Shown: in pieces, positions 42,807-54,448 of the stretch
How the letters are laid out: each line of letters starts with the position of its first letter
Numbering within the stretch: the first letter of the stretch is position 1
Position numbers and translations under genes: made by a program
Notes under the pieces: generated by a model
The model's input: the letters and a program-made list of their open reading frames with translations, nothing else
The model's database searches: none
What the model was told of the DNA's origin: nothing
Assembly: GCA_027422505.1 (NCBI GenBank)
Contig: JAPQWV010000757.1
Location: 1 to 64,000, forward strand
Reading direction: 5' to 3'
DNA: 64,000 bases
Source: Craterostigma plantagineum
Taxonomy: Eukaryota > Streptophyta > Magnoliopsida > Lamiales > Linderniaceae

Positions 42807-45191
42807 TTAGAGAGCTTTAGGTACCCACTTAAAAATGGGTCCTCTCAGATTAGCAGATTTAGATTTTGGTTCAGATATGGTTCCTAAGTTATTATCGATA
42901 GGAACTTTAGCGACCCAAGTTGCCTTCGAGGAAGTAACTTTGGGTTTAGCTTTAGGAGACTTAGCCTTTATGGCTTTTGTCTTCTGAGGAGTTGTTTTAG
43001 GAACCCAATTGGGTTGAACCAGGCAGTTCAGCACGAGCAAATGCACGAGTATGCTTGAGTGAGGAAAAGATCTTTTCATTGGATAGTCTCCTAAGGTGCT
43101 TGGGGGATTCAATCTTAACGGGATACCTTAGGTGAGAACAAGCATGTATAGCCCCATATGCTTTCTTTATGGTTGGATCTTGTTTCCTACGTGTCATCCT
43201 AGATGCATTTGTCTTAGAATTATTAATTTTTGTTTTCGATGTGGAGCCTATTTCAAAATTAGTGCTTCTAAATGTGATTGGTTTGAGGGAGTGTGTAGCA
43301 GCAAGTATTTGAAACGAGGAAATGACTCTTTTATTTTTCCGAGTGTCTTTTGCTTTTGCAGAAGGAGAAACAATATTGGAAACATTCAAATATTGTTATA
43401 TAGACACCCACGCCTTCGTATCTAGTGCTGGCCGTACGCTCCCTGTAGACGTAGGTGAAATAGTGTTAGGCTTAGCACTCTTAATAATACGTTTATGATC
43501 TACTGAAGGCGCTTTTTCAATTTTCACGCTTTTTGGAATAGCGTGGGAAATAACTTGGGATGTTGAAGAAGCTTTGAGATTCTCAATCTCTTCTAGGAAC
43601 TTTTTCTTTTCAGCTTCAAAATTCTCTCGTTCTATTTTTAATGAGCTTCTTAACTCCTCAATTTTCCTAACAATAGGTGGTATATAGAGAGAATTTTCAG
43701 AATGATGATTTTGTGATTCTTCTTTAATATAAAGATCTTCGGGTAGTTTAATTGACTCAAGACTCCAACCTTTGGGAAGTTCCCTAATGTTGTAGCTTTT
43801 ATTCAATTCGGTGTAGGAGAAGGGAATTTCAACCCCAGTGTTGGCTTTTCTTTTCTTCTAAAGCATCTATTTCTTTAGCATTAGTAAAAACCATAAGATC
43901 TGTTAATCCTAAACCCATGTATTGAATGTCGTAAAGTTGCTTACAGTCAACTTTTGACAAACGCCGTGGGTTCTCAAAGCCAAAGCCAAATTTATAATCA
44001 TAAAATTCTAAGTCCCTGGGTTGATTTAAAAATATTGTCTGTTCAGTCTGTCCCCTTCTAACAAGAAGATCTTCTAACTTTTTAACCTTACTATATAACT
44101 TCTTCCGTTCTTCCCCTAAGAGAGCATAGTTATTTTCTATTGTAAATTTGGAGACTTGACAGGCATCTAATTCTACACCAAGTTTACTAACTTTTGCATT
44201 TGATTCTTCTAATTGGGCTTCTAAGTTAGTAATCGTAGTGGTAGCTTCGGTTATCCTATAATTGAGGGTCGCTTTCTCGTTGGGATTCCTAACCAAACAA
44301 TTGTAGTTATTTGCTAGCCTATCCTCCAATTCTTTAATCTTCACACAATACTGCTCTGTCTTAGATGAGCTAGTCTCCCTATAATGTAAGCTCTTAGAGC
44401 ATCTCCAACAAGGGGGTTTTCCCCACCCTAAACACCATATATGGTGTTGGGGGAGCTCCAACAGTCCCCCAAACTCCACCCCATTCCCAGGGATTGCTAC
44501 AGTGTCCCCCTACGTATTGGGGGGCACTGTTCACCCGCTATACAGTTTTTATTTTTATTTTCTTTTTTCTTTACTTATAAACTCCACCCAATTAGTTTTA
44601 ATTTTTAATTATTTAATTAAATAGGTAAGAAACGAATATTATACTTTAATAAAATTTTAGTTATAGTATTAATTAGTAGGTTTAGAGAAAAATATAGAGG
44701 AGATTGTTGGAGTTGACAGTACTTTTTTAAACTGTATATATAGAGAAATTTAACTGTAGCAACTTTATACATAGTGGGAACGGTTGGAGATGCTCTTAGC
44801 GAGTTCCTCTATCTTCGTATGAGAACTTCTAAGTTCGGATTCGAGACTAGTGATCTTCTCTTTAGACCTAGACAATTTGTCTTCTACTTCCTTTATATAT
44901 TTTTGTTCATGTTACATGTTAGCGTATTCAATTTTATACGATTCTAACATGGTTAATAATGTGGAAGAAGAAACTACCTCTTTTGACGAGGTGGATGCGT
45001 TGTCGTTGTCCGTCCGATTGGATGTTTCGGCGTCCGTGTCGGGCCATGAGGGCTAAATTCTCTTCTTCAGAACTCGACGTGTCCTCAAGCCATTGGTCTT
45101 GTTCGGCCATGAGAGCTACTCCAGCTTCCTTCTGTTTAGTCAATTGGTGCTTCCTTGAGTAGTAGTTGGCATCTCTCTTCTTTGGAAGAGT
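42807..45191 (-). pseudogene. SIRE-like gag, long helical/charged C-terminal tail, split by a MITE
   Basis: Downstream of the zinc knuckle the frame runs through an acidic SSSEEENLALMARH segment, then a long region of leucine/glutamate/lysine heptad-like text. It includes EQYCVKIKELEDRLANNYNC, ITNLEAQLEESNAKVSKLGV and KLYSKVKKLEDLLVRRGQTE, with coiled-coil character. Next come a serine-rich part, a TRRKQDPTIKKAYGAIHACS block, RRLSNEKIFSSLKHTRAFAR, and a basic APKxKxxxAK stretch just before protease. The MITE at 44397-44795 interrupts it, and at least three other breaks occur. The same tail is present on the plus strand at 48437-50400. Confidence 0.8.
44397..44795. mobile_element. Tourist-like (PIF/Harbinger) MITE, 399 bp
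   Basis: The insert has terminal inverted repeats GAGCATCTCCAAC at both ends and is flanked by TTA on each side (44394-44396 and 44796-44798). This fits the TWA target preference of Tourist/PIF-Harbinger MITEs. The interior is AT-rich and non-coding. One end has poly-G/C text (AAGGGGG.., CCCCAC..), and GTTGGAG words recur near both ends. It sits in the coiled-coil part of the gag tail and so is younger than that SIRE-like copy. Confidence 0.92.
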
Positions 45192-46275
45192 GCACTCTCT
45201 GGCAAAGTGACCTGGCTTGCCACAGTTGAAGCATTTGTTAGCCTCTTTTTGGTACTTGACTTCGGAGCTCTCTGGTGTAGGTTCTTTGTTTTAGAGCTTG
45301 TAGTTCGAAGTCCGTTGGCTGAGGTTGAAGACTACTTCTTGAAATACTTCTTACTCATCATTTTTCCTATCAAGGCCAACTGCTTCCCTAGGGCTTTTAT
45401 ATTGGGCTCAGCGTCGGAGTCCGATTCTTCTTCCGACTCTGAAGGAGAAGGAGGCCTAACGATCTTTTCTTTTCTTGATTTTAAGCTCCTCTTCTCCGAG
45501 ACTAAGGCAATAGTGTCTTCGATCTGTTTGCCCTTCTGCTCCTTTTGAATCTCGCTTATATCATCCTCATGTTGTGCGAGATTGTCAAACACGGCATGGA
45601 TATTCAACTCCTCTAGATCTTTATTCTGTCGAATTTGAGTGAATATTTTCTTCCATTCCGCGGGCAAAGAAGAGAGAAATCTGATGTTTGTCTCCATATT
45701 GGTCTTCGTGATTTCTATCTTCCTCATCTCGTTGAGAAGAGTGAGGTATCTTCGGTAGATCTCATATAGACTCTCCTCCGGCTTTGCTTTGAAGGAGTCT
45801 TAAGCAGTGAGAATGTTCGCCTTTTTGGCCTTTATGCCAACTTCCGTCCTCTGCATCATCCTATGCAGTTCATCCCACATTCCTTTAGCCGATGAAAGGC
45901 TATCAATCTGTCTATATATGTCGTTGGGGATGCCCGCATGAGGGTATTCATGGCTACTAGATCAGCCTTAGCTCGAGCCCTTTCCTCTATAGAGTATTCC
46001 GTAGGCTCCTTTAGTCACCTAGAAGGTGGAATTGGAAGAGTAGCTGTTTCATCATCGGGTACATGGACCCAGAATTGTGTCGGTCCCTCTTCAAGAGACT
46101 GCAGTAGATTTTCAGCTTGATCTTCTAAAGCGATGAAATTGAGGAAGCGGCTTCTCCAAACGGTATATTCGCCTCGTTGCAAAATCGGCGGACGGTTGTC
46201 ATTTCTAAGAGAATAAGTTCCATTTTGTGTAGTGGGTTGAGTTGTTGAAGGATCTTCATAAAGTGTTTTGAACAT
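45192..46275 (-). pseudogene. SIRE-like gag, N-terminal and zinc-knuckle part
   Basis: From ATG 46275 the frame reads NDNRPPILQRGEYTVWRSRF, LNFIALEDQAENLL and GPTQFWVHV up to a stop at 46015. Later blocks are 45727-45332: METNIRFLSSLPAEWKKIFT, DNLAQHEDDISEI and a Ser/Glu-rich PSESEEESDSD tail. At 45233-45192 there is a perfect CCHC knuckle, CFNCGKPGHFAREC. This is the usual copia gag plan of capsid followed by an RNA-binding knuckle. It would assemble the virus-like particle and package RNA. Frameshifts near 45990 and 45330 break it. Confidence 0.85.
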
Positions 46276-47380
46276 TTGAAGATGATGTAATGTGCTTCAC
46301 AAGTGACAAAGTTCGTTAGTAGCGTTTGATTCGAAATTGATCGAGAATTGATTTCGATTCAATCTTTAAAGTTTGATCGAAATTAATTTCTTCGATTTGA
46401 AAAGATGGTACTGTTTTCGCGCGTCAGGTACTATTCAAAAATTTTCGAGCGGAAAATATTTTGACTTGAACGTAATTTAACGCTGAGAATTATGCAAACA
46501 GTGAGATCAATCGTAAAATTATTGAGTGAGGTTTTGCGATCGAAAATTTTAAGCGTCGAAAATTTTGTTGACCAGAATCCACAATGTAGAGACTCGTAAA
46601 ATTAACCAGAATTTTCGAGCGTAAAATTTCTTTTAACTGATTTTGGTCGTAGAGGTATAGTACCCTAAGGAGTTTCTCGCTGAGTCAAATCTAAATGGTT
46701 GACCAAAAACGGGCGAGAATCAAATATGTGTGAACGACTAAGTTTTTCGATAGAAAAAGAATTTTGCGCGGGGGTCAGAGTAGTCAATTCTCTTCGAAAT
46801 TTTATCGCTCGTAAATTTTTCTAAACACGTTCTTGACAACAGCGACTTCAGTAACTAATCCGTATTCTAATTGAGCAAAATTTCTCGCACAGAGGTTTTC
46901 GATCGAGAAATTAATTTCGATCGAAGACTTAGCGAGAAAAATTACAATTCACAGTTTAAACGCAGAATACGATTTTAACACGGATTCAAGTAAATACTGC
47001 AAATTAATCGATGAAACTACAGGTATATGCTCGGAATCAGCTACAGAATATTCACGAACAGAAGATTAAACATGTTTGAAGCAAATAATGTTCAATTTGA
47101 CGAAAATCAAAACACGTTCATACTGTTTTCGCACGAACAGTAATCTCACAGAATCAAAAATTCTACTCACATCATGATTCTGATTGCTACCGATCTAATC
47201 CTGATTGATTAATACTACTTATGCGCGCACATAAACATCAAAATCAGATCAAATAAGCACAGAATTAAGACCGCTTGATTGAAATTCAACTTCGCACCAA
47301 AACTGTTCTTCGTTGGAACAGTGACAGAATAATATTTCGATCAAATTCTAACAATTTTCGTTTCAAAACAGAACGAATCT
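46276..47380 (-). other. 5' leader of the SIRE-like element, TCGA-rich
   Basis: This is about 1.1 kb between the PBS and the gag start. It has no coding similarity and an AT-rich text crowded with GATCGA, TTTTCGA, GCGAGAAA and ACTGTTTTCGCGC words. It matches the leader remnant at 60191-60879. Its style, though not clearly its order, also resembles the stretch before the third ORF (24600-25850 and 54700-55950). Confidence 0.75.
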
Positions 47381-47392
47381 GCTCTGATACCA
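47381..47392 (-). promoter_or_regulatory. Primer-binding site, tRNA-iMet, inner unit
   Basis: TGGTATCAGAGC on the minus strand is complementary to the 3' end of plant initiator tRNA-Met and follows the inner LTR after a short spacer. It identifies the LTR at 47395-47743 as a 5' LTR. Confidence 0.93.
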
Positions 47393-47394
47393 AT

Positions 47395-47743
47395 TTTAGG
47401 TCCTACGATTAAAAACTCAATGATCCTAGGCATGAATTCTAATTAATTCGATGATAATGGTAAACATTGGAATTCGATCGAAAAACTCAAATGAAGAACA
47501 AGAGAGAGAATTCGAGTAGAGTGAGAAAGTTACTATTGCTTCTCTCTCTAGAGATTGAATTGCAAGCCTTCCGGATCAATTTCCAAACTTTCTCTATTCA
47601 GCACAATTTGTTTACATGTATTTATACCAAACAAACTTGGTATAAATATCAAACTAGTCCTAATTTAAGGATTACTATACAAAACGCACCTAATTACAAG
47701 GACAACTAATAAAATCAAGCACAATTAAAATATATATTCTACA
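47395..47743 (-). mobile_element. Inner 5' LTR of the SIRE-like copy
   Basis: Same family as 20303-20653. It ends at 47743 (GATATTCTACA type; here ATATATATTCTACA on plus). Its other end has lost a base from TGTTAGG (now TTTTAGG). The TATA-region dyad TTTATACCAA / TTGGTATAAA is perfect at 47621-47646 with a six-base loop. It is about 349 bp. The open frame 47467-47709 is only LTR text. Confidence 0.9.
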
Positions 47744-48070
47744 ACACAATTAAACACATTAGAATGCAAAACATGTCGAATTTGATAAAAAAAAAAAAAC
47801 GAGTTCTAAGTTGTTATTTGCGCGAACAGTAATCATTTAAATCTGATCGATTCTGCTAAATCGAAGTCCAAACAGCTATGAATTTTGGTCGCAATCGAAG
47901 TTTATCAGTAAATCAAGCACAGAAACATCAAATTCACACCAAATAAGCACATAATTTGAGCTACTAGATCAAAATTGAAATTCGCGCCAAACTATTCTTC
48001 GATGGAACAGTACCAAAATTTGAATTTCGATCCAATTATAACAATTTTCGATTCAAAACAGAACGAATCT
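47744..48070 (-). other. Partial second leader between the two 5' LTRs
   Basis: It repeats, in diverged form, the first roughly 340 bases of the leader that follow the inner PBS (about 47060-47380). Shared blocks include AAATAAGCACA, a TTGAAATTC..GC(G/A)CCAAA block, and AACGAATC directly before the PBS. It lacks any coding content. Confidence 0.8.
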
Positions 48071-48082
48071 GCTCTGATACCA
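48071..48082 (-). promoter_or_regulatory. Primer-binding site, tRNA-iMet, outer unit
   Basis: TGGTATCAGAGC on the minus strand follows the outer LTR end (CCTAACA) after the two bases AT, as in functional elements. Confidence 0.93.
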
Positions 48083-48084
48083 AT

Positions 48085-48436
48085 TGTTAGGTCCTAGTTT
48101 GATCAAATCTATGATCCTAGACTCGAATTCTTAAGTTTACGATTAAAATTTATTCAACTTTACCTCACGATCGAAAACTTACTATTGAGCTCGAGAGAGA
48201 ATTTCGCTTAGAGTGAGAAGATTTCTTGTGTTTCTCTCACTAGAAATTGAATTGCAAGCCTTTCGGATCAATTTCTCAAATCTTCTCTATTAAGCACAAC
48301 GTGTGTACAACTATTTATACCAACATACTTGGTATAAATAACAATCTAAGTCCTAAATTAAGGACAACTACAATAAAAGTCTCAATCTACGAAGACAGCT
48401 AATTAAATCAAAGCACAACTAAATTGATATTCTACA
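48085..48436 (-). mobile_element. Outer 5' LTR of the SIRE-like copy
   Basis: Plus-strand text is TGTTAGGTCC..GATATTCTACA, giving TG..CA ends on the minus strand, 352 bp. The dyad TTTATACCAA / TTGGTATAAA lies at 48314-48338. The outer flank is AGGAC (48437-48441), part of an opposite-strand SIRE-like gag. The partner of this target duplication is not in the window because the 3' end was lost. Confidence 0.92.
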
Positions 48437-51093
48437 AGGACCACTGGTTAAAGAACACCTCGGATTCTGACGCCGATAACCATGCTCTCATGGCACGCCT
48501 CGAGGATGATCAGGAAGATGGAACTTCCGCTAGGACGGACGAAGACTACGCTTCCACTTCATCTCAGGAGCTAGTAACCCATAACTCTACACATTTTGAC
48601 CTATTAGCTGCATTAGAATCTAGGTATGCTAACATGGTACATGAGCAGAAACGAGATATAATGTTAGAGAAAAAGCTTTTTAGGTCTAAGGAAACAATAG
48701 CTAGTCTTGAAGAAAATCTTAGGAGCTCTAATCCTATGAGACTAAGCATAGAAGAACTAACTAAGAGTCTCCAATCCTATGAGACTAAGCATATTTTGCT
48801 AGGAAAGCATAGTTCGGTAGTTAAGGATTAGAAGACATGCTAGACAACAACCATAAATGTCCACTTAGGAATCTAAACCAGAAAAGTCATCTTAAATGTA
48901 GACTGGAAGTTGTGAACGAAAAGTTCATTAGTCTAGAAGCTCAACTAGAAAAATCTAATTCTAAGATTAGTGAACTAAGTAAGAATCCAGATACCTGCCA
49001 AGCCGAGAGAAGCATCGCTCTTTTTAACTATGCTACCCTAGACACCGAACGTATGAAGATCTACACCAAGATAAAGAAATTAGAAGATCTTCTCGTAAAA
49101 AAGGGGACAAACGGATCAGACAATATTTTTGAACCAACCCAATCTTAGAATTTTGTGACTACAAGTACGACTTAGGTTTTGAGAATCAACGGTACTTGAA
49201 GAAAGTTGATTATAAACAACATTATGATGTCAAGTACATGGGTCTAGGACTAACTGTTCTTATGGTTTTCACTAACGTGAAATAAATAGACACGCTAGAA
49301 GAAGCCAAGAGAAAAGCCAAGACTAGGGTTGAAATTCCCTTTCCCTACAGTGAATTGAACAAAAGTTACAAAACTGGGGAAATTCCCAAGGGTTGTGACT
49401 TTGAGTCAATCTATCTTCCAGAAGATCTTTCTACATCCGAGGAAGTACAAATTCAACATTCTGAAAATTCTCTCTACATACCCCCTATCCTTAAGAATAT
49501 AGAAAAATTAAGAGTTTCATTAGATAGAGATGATTTTGAAGCGGAATAGAAAAAATTCCAAAAGGAGATGGACAATCTCAAAGCTTCATCCGTATCACAA
49601 ACTATTTCTCACGCAACTCTCTCAAAAGATAATATCATTATGAAAAGCGCGAAGAAAGAAAAATCGCCTTCCTCTAATTAAAAACCAAAGAATAATATTT
49701 CTAAGAATATTATCTCTAATCCTATTTCCACTACATCTACAGGGAGCGTAGTAAAGGAATGATAGATGTCGAAGGCGAGAATGCCTAGTTTCGAAATAAA
49801 GAAGGAACCAATTGATTTCTTAGCATCAAGTTTATCCCCTCTTTCTGTAAAAATAAAGGACATTGTAGAAATAAAAGAGCTATTTACTCACTTAAAATCA
49901 TTGCTTCTACGTGTTCTCTTCAGCCTACCATTTTTAGAAGCACTAATTTAGAAATAGGCTCTTCCTCAATAAAAGAATCATTCTAAGCCCAATGCATCTA
50001 GAATGACCCGTAGGAAACAAGATCCAGCCATTAAGAAAGCTTATGGCGCTATTCATTCAGGTTCTCACCTAAGGTATCCCGTGAAGATCCAATCCTGCAA
50101 ACACCTTAGGAGACTATCTAATGAAAAGATCTTTTCCACGCTCAAGCCTACTAGTGCATTTGCCCGCGCTAAAATTCAACTTCCCTGCAAGGTTCAACCT
50201 AAATGGGTTCCTAAATCTTCGCCTAAGAAGATGAAAGCCAACAAGGCCAAGTGTCCTATAAAGGCAAAACCCAAATCAACTCTTCTAAGATGGCTTGGGT
50301 TGCTAAAGCTCCTTTTAGTGATAATTTAGGAATCAAATCTGAACCAAAAATTAAATCTGCAAATTTGAGAGGATCCATTTATAAGTGGGTACCTAGAGCT
50401 CTTTAAATTGTTTGCAGATCCATCATGTGTGGTACCTGGCTCTGGTGCTCCACACACATGACGGGAAATCTAGCTGCTAAGCAACTATCAAGACCGCTTA
50501 AATGGAAGTCAGATTTGGGAACAACGACTCAGATCCAATCCTAGGACTTGGAGATATAAATTTGGATAATCTGACTATCAAGGATGTCTCCTACGTCGAA
50601 GGCCTCCGCCCTAACTTGTTCGGCATAGGCCAGTTCTACGATAAAGGATTCAGGTAGTCTTTCTTACTGACCGGTGCAGAGTTTTTGACAGTCAGGACAG
50701 AGAACTCTTTCAAGGAATTCGGAAGTCAAATTTAGACACGATCAACCTGACGTCCGTGCGGCCTTTGACAGCTGTTTGCCTCATCTTTCATACTACAATT
50801 CAGAGGAACAACCTATGGCATCGACGCATGTCTCATTTCAATATTAAAGCTCTTCAATGACTCTCAATGAAGAAGTTGGTTCATGGTCTACCAACTACAA
50901 TGCTACAGAAAGAGCATCAGTGTTCGACGTGTCAACGTGGAAAAATGAAGCGAGCCTCTCATCACATCAAGCTAGTTGCCTCTACTTCACATCCTTTGTA
51001 ATTACTTCACATGGACCTCTGTGGACCTATGTAAATAAAGAGTATCAACAGATGCAAGTATGTGCTGGTCATAGTTGACGACTTTTCTCACTA
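48437..51093 (+). pseudogene. SIRE-like gag tail, protease and start of integrase, plus-strand fragment
   Basis: This starts in gag just after the knuckle (DHWLKNTSDSDADNHALMAR) and follows the same tail as the minus-strand copy. It includes the coiled-coil block LEDLLVKKG, a NKSYKTGEIPKGCDFESIYL block, TRRKQDPAIKKAYGAIHSGS and RRLSNEKIFSTLK. Protease is heavily damaged near 50420-50640. The HHCC finger is readable (LWHRRMSHFN near 50815, QCSTCQRGK near 50930). Integrase ends just after its first catalytic block (VLVIVDDFSHYT, about 51060-51090), where the opposite-strand third ORF begins. Many stops; a dead fragment, into which the LTR at 48436 probably inserted. Confidence 0.8.
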
Positions 51094-54000
51094 CACATGA
51101 CATCTAGCAATTCCATCAGGAGCGGCTGTTCTCTCACGAACCAATGTATTCTCATCATCGTCTCTCGGTTGATTTCTTCCAACCTTTGCTCTATATTCCT
51201 CCTGATGACCTTGAGCGTTCCGCTGCAAAACTTATGAATCTCAGACTTCAGCATCAACCTAGTCTTCTTGATGACTGGATTGTGGTAGGTGATGCCTAGT
51301 ACTGAGCTGATGTGCACATGATTGCTTGGAAGCCTTCGATCCCAGGTCCTTTGTTGAGCGGTGCGGTCATGTTGATCTTCTTCATGTTGCTCTCCAGAGC
51401 CATCTGAAGGTCATGTGCAGCGAAGTACTTGACTTGGCACATCATGAACCGGTAGAGCCCTCAAGACCTTCTTTCTTGATGAAGCCTTGAGGACCTTTGT
51501 TCTTCTCCACCACAGCTGATAGAGGTTGTATACCTCGTCGGCAGGGAGGTACGGTAGATCGCTCTCGCTTAATTCCTCTCGGGTTCTGTCCACTCGCTCG
51601 ATAACATAGGTTGGGGTTGGAAGACCTCCTTTGGCACAATAGACGCTGAGAAGCTGGCAGATAGAAGATAGACTCTGATAATGATTCCTTGCTTGCGCTT
51701 TTGTCATCTTCATCCTCACATCAGGTCCAAGTTGAGTCAGCATCCAGATGTAGGTCATCCTCTTCTGCTGATCCCAGTGAAAGATCCCTCTTAACTCAAA
51801 CTCGTTCGGCTTCTTGACCCTGTCCGGCGACCTCCAGATGTGTTCACGAACTTTTTCAAGAAGGGGATTTCGATTTTGATGTTCTCCCATGGCATGTCGA
51901 TCCGAACGGTGCCTGGCATTTGTCTTGTGGGGGAAACCGCTCGTTGCGCGATCAACTCTAGTAGCCTTGGGATATCTTGCTGGTAATCTTCACCTTCCTG
52001 AAGTTCTTCATCTTCTATGAGCACAAGGTCAACCGAGGGTTGTTGTAGGAAGTGTGGAACATCCTGAAGCCATTGTCTTTGATGTACATCGGGCATGGAA
52101 TGGGCCATCCACTGTCCTTCGAATATGTATTTGTCTAGGACCTCGTGTGGGTTGACGCCATGTCCTGATGGTCCCGGTTGGTCTGGAGCAGTTGACGGAG
52201 TCGCCTGAGTCCGCGCTAGGGCGACGAGCATGGCAGCACTTGCTTCTTCTTCCGAAAGCAAGGTGCTTGAGAAGGTTGGTGGTGTGGGCGGAGGCGTCCT
52301 TATTTGAAAGGTTGGTGGGTCGATGTGGGTTTGGGTTTGGATTTGGGTTTAAGTGGTGCAGCGCGTGGTGGTGGTTGTTGGGTAGTGGGTTGTGAGGTCC
52401 CAGCGACTCCTATACTTGTCTGAGTCGCGACAGGTTTTGTCTCAGACCCCTTGTGATAATCCTTAGCCTCTTCTCCCCCTCAGGACGGCTCTGATCATCT
52501 GGGTCGTCATGTTCAGCGTTTGGAGTGGGAGCCTTGGCCGTGGGACGTTTGGGATGGGTCAGGACGATCAACGAGACGGCGGAAGAGATCTTCTTCTTCC
52601 GACGTTCATGTGGTCAATTCCAAGAGCCTGGCGACCAATATTGAGTGGAGTTCGCTGATGGGTACGGTGGCAGGATTTATTAGGTTGTGGGTGAGGATGG
52701 GTGTTGGGATTTGTGAGGGTAGTATGGATTGAGTGGGTGTGAGGATGGGTTGTGATGAAGACGGCTCGAGATGGGCGCTTTCCCACGATCTTGGCGGGAT
52801 GTCTCGATGGCATTGTGCATGCTCTCCATAATTTTGTTTTCACAATTCTTCAGCGCGTTAGCGAGAGCGGCCTGAAGTCTGTCTTTAGTTATGTACGGAG
52901 TGGACGCCTCCATTGTGGATGGTCCAAGACGACTGATGTCGCCTGTTATCAACCCTTGAGCTAACACCGGCTCCTCAGGTTGGCTCGCAGTCACTTGGGG
53001 TTGTGGCTGTTGGAGACTTCCACCCAATCATTCAGTCAAATCTTGAAGATTCTCCTATATGGGTGTTTCGACAGGTTCTGATAGAACCTGTGAACCAGAC
53101 ACCAGTATGTTGTGCAGCGGCTCAAGATTGAGGAAGGAGTGTCCGCAGCACTTGACGATACGATTGGCGCGATGTCTAGTGCGGTGGTGACGGCAGTGAA
53201 GATGGACTCAAGTGATATACTTAGTCGTCTTGGAGTCCTTCTTATCAACTGAGTCTCCTCATCTGACTCCGTGTCTGATGGGGTAGCCGTGTGAGGTGAG
53301 AGTCCTTGTGCTGCATCCTCACTGGCTGGTTCCGTCACTGGAGGCTCGATAGGTTGTATTGTTGAAATGAGAGCCTCTGTTTCTGGCGTAGTAGCCAGCG
53401 GTGGTGAGATGTGCCCCGTTCTGCCTCAGGCTGTGCTGCTAGAATACCTTCCTCAATAGGTTCTTCGAGCATGCCGACAATGATGGGCACTTCAGTACCA
53501 AGTGGTACTTGTGGAGCTTCGAGTTCCAACTCTCGAGCCACGGCATCTATTAGCGTGGACTCAACGTCTGGCACTATTTCCTCATGCGTTGGGAGCTCCA
53601 TCTCTAGTTCCTGAGCCACTTCATCGATCATCGTGTCTTCAGGACTAGATGGGGGCTATTGTTGGGGAGGGCTCACTTGAAACTCTGTCGGGGGCCCTCG
53701 AATCATTTGCTCGGTTAAGTGATGTTCCCGACAGTATCTCTGATATTCATCTCCCGCGGGGTCGACGAGACGTAGTAGCTCCAGCGGAATGGCCTTCGAT
53801 GGCTGAGTTAGGTCCGCGAGCCTGGGGTTGTGGAAGAACTTGAGCCTAGGTGGCTGATAGTTTCCTCCCGGAGGCAGGCGAGGAATATTCTGCTCGTACA
53901 GCTCCATTTGTTGTCGGATGATGACGGAGAACCATCTCGCATACGGCACATTTTTGGACCGTTTGTTCTCTTGAACATTACTCCGTGAAATATCCGGAGG

Positions 54001-54448
54001 ATGTGGCCGTTGCCTTAGTCGAAGCCTGCATGCTTCGGGGACAAATACTTATTGATTATGCCAAAAAGTGTCTTCCACGAATGGGGAATCCCGTTGCTCC
54101 GCATCTGAGCTAGCTTGGTGAGCGGCGGACGGTACCCCATCTGGAGGAAATCATGCACCATTTCTTCATCTGATGGGAGGGGGTCGTAATTTTGGCTGTG
54201 AGGGGTAGTGAAGTGATACGCCCCGTTCATGATGGGGCTCTTGATTATTCCCCAAAACTGCTGGAGGTAGACCATCGGTACTGACGCCGTCGCGGTAAGA
54301 GCATGCTACAGTGGATGGCCTTGCAGTTGGACACGATGATGTTGTCTGGACACCGAAAGGTGGTCAGATCCAGTTGGAAGTTCGTGTCGTGGACGTTAAG
54401 GTACATGGCCTTCCCGTATATATGGTTGTAGGTAGGGTAGTGATCCAT
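51094..54448 (-). pseudogene. Third ORF of SIRE-like element, copy X, C-terminus missing
   Basis: The ORF starts at ATG 54448 directly after TATTTCAG (MDHYPTYNHIY, LNVHDTNFQLDLTTFRCPDN). Next are MVYLQQFWGIIKSPIMNG, HNYDPLPSDEEMVHDFLQ-like text, and GIINKYLSPKHAGFD. The block 53949-53656 carries MPYARWFSVIIRQQMELYEQ, RLPPGGNYQPPRLKFFHNP and a proline-rich end. The middle has two acidic segments (about 53630-53040) and a Pro/Thr/His-rich part near 52700-52300. The C-terminal blocks 52261-51411 read FELRGIFHWDQQKRMTYIWM and PYLPADEVYNLYQL. It stops being readable at 51094 (PLLMELLD), at a junction with plus-strand SIRE DNA. Several frameshifts; unknown function, as for the other copies. Confidence 0.72.

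Larger units (their letters stand above)
38358..48436 (-). mobile_element. SIRE-like Ty1/copia retrotransposon, most complete copy, 3'-truncated
   Basis: The minus-strand order is 5' LTR(s) with tRNA-iMet PBS, leader, gag with CCHC knuckle and long helical tail, protease, integrase, RT, RNase H and the post-pol stretch. RT and RNase H text such as FEMSHMGEMQFFLGLQV and ARFQADPKESH points to the SIRE lineage. The LTRs, at about 350 bp, are short for SIRE as I remember it. The 3' end is lost to satellite DNA. Coding parts carry several stops and a MITE, so the copy is dead, but integrase and much of RT are still open over 240-350 codons. Confidence 0.85.

Noticed and set aside
39365..48436. Endogenous pararetrovirus (caulimovirus-like)
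   Set aside because: The tRNA-iMet primer site is shared with such viruses, but the gene order protease, integrase, RT, RNase H, the presence of LTRs and integrase, and the copia motifs exclude it.
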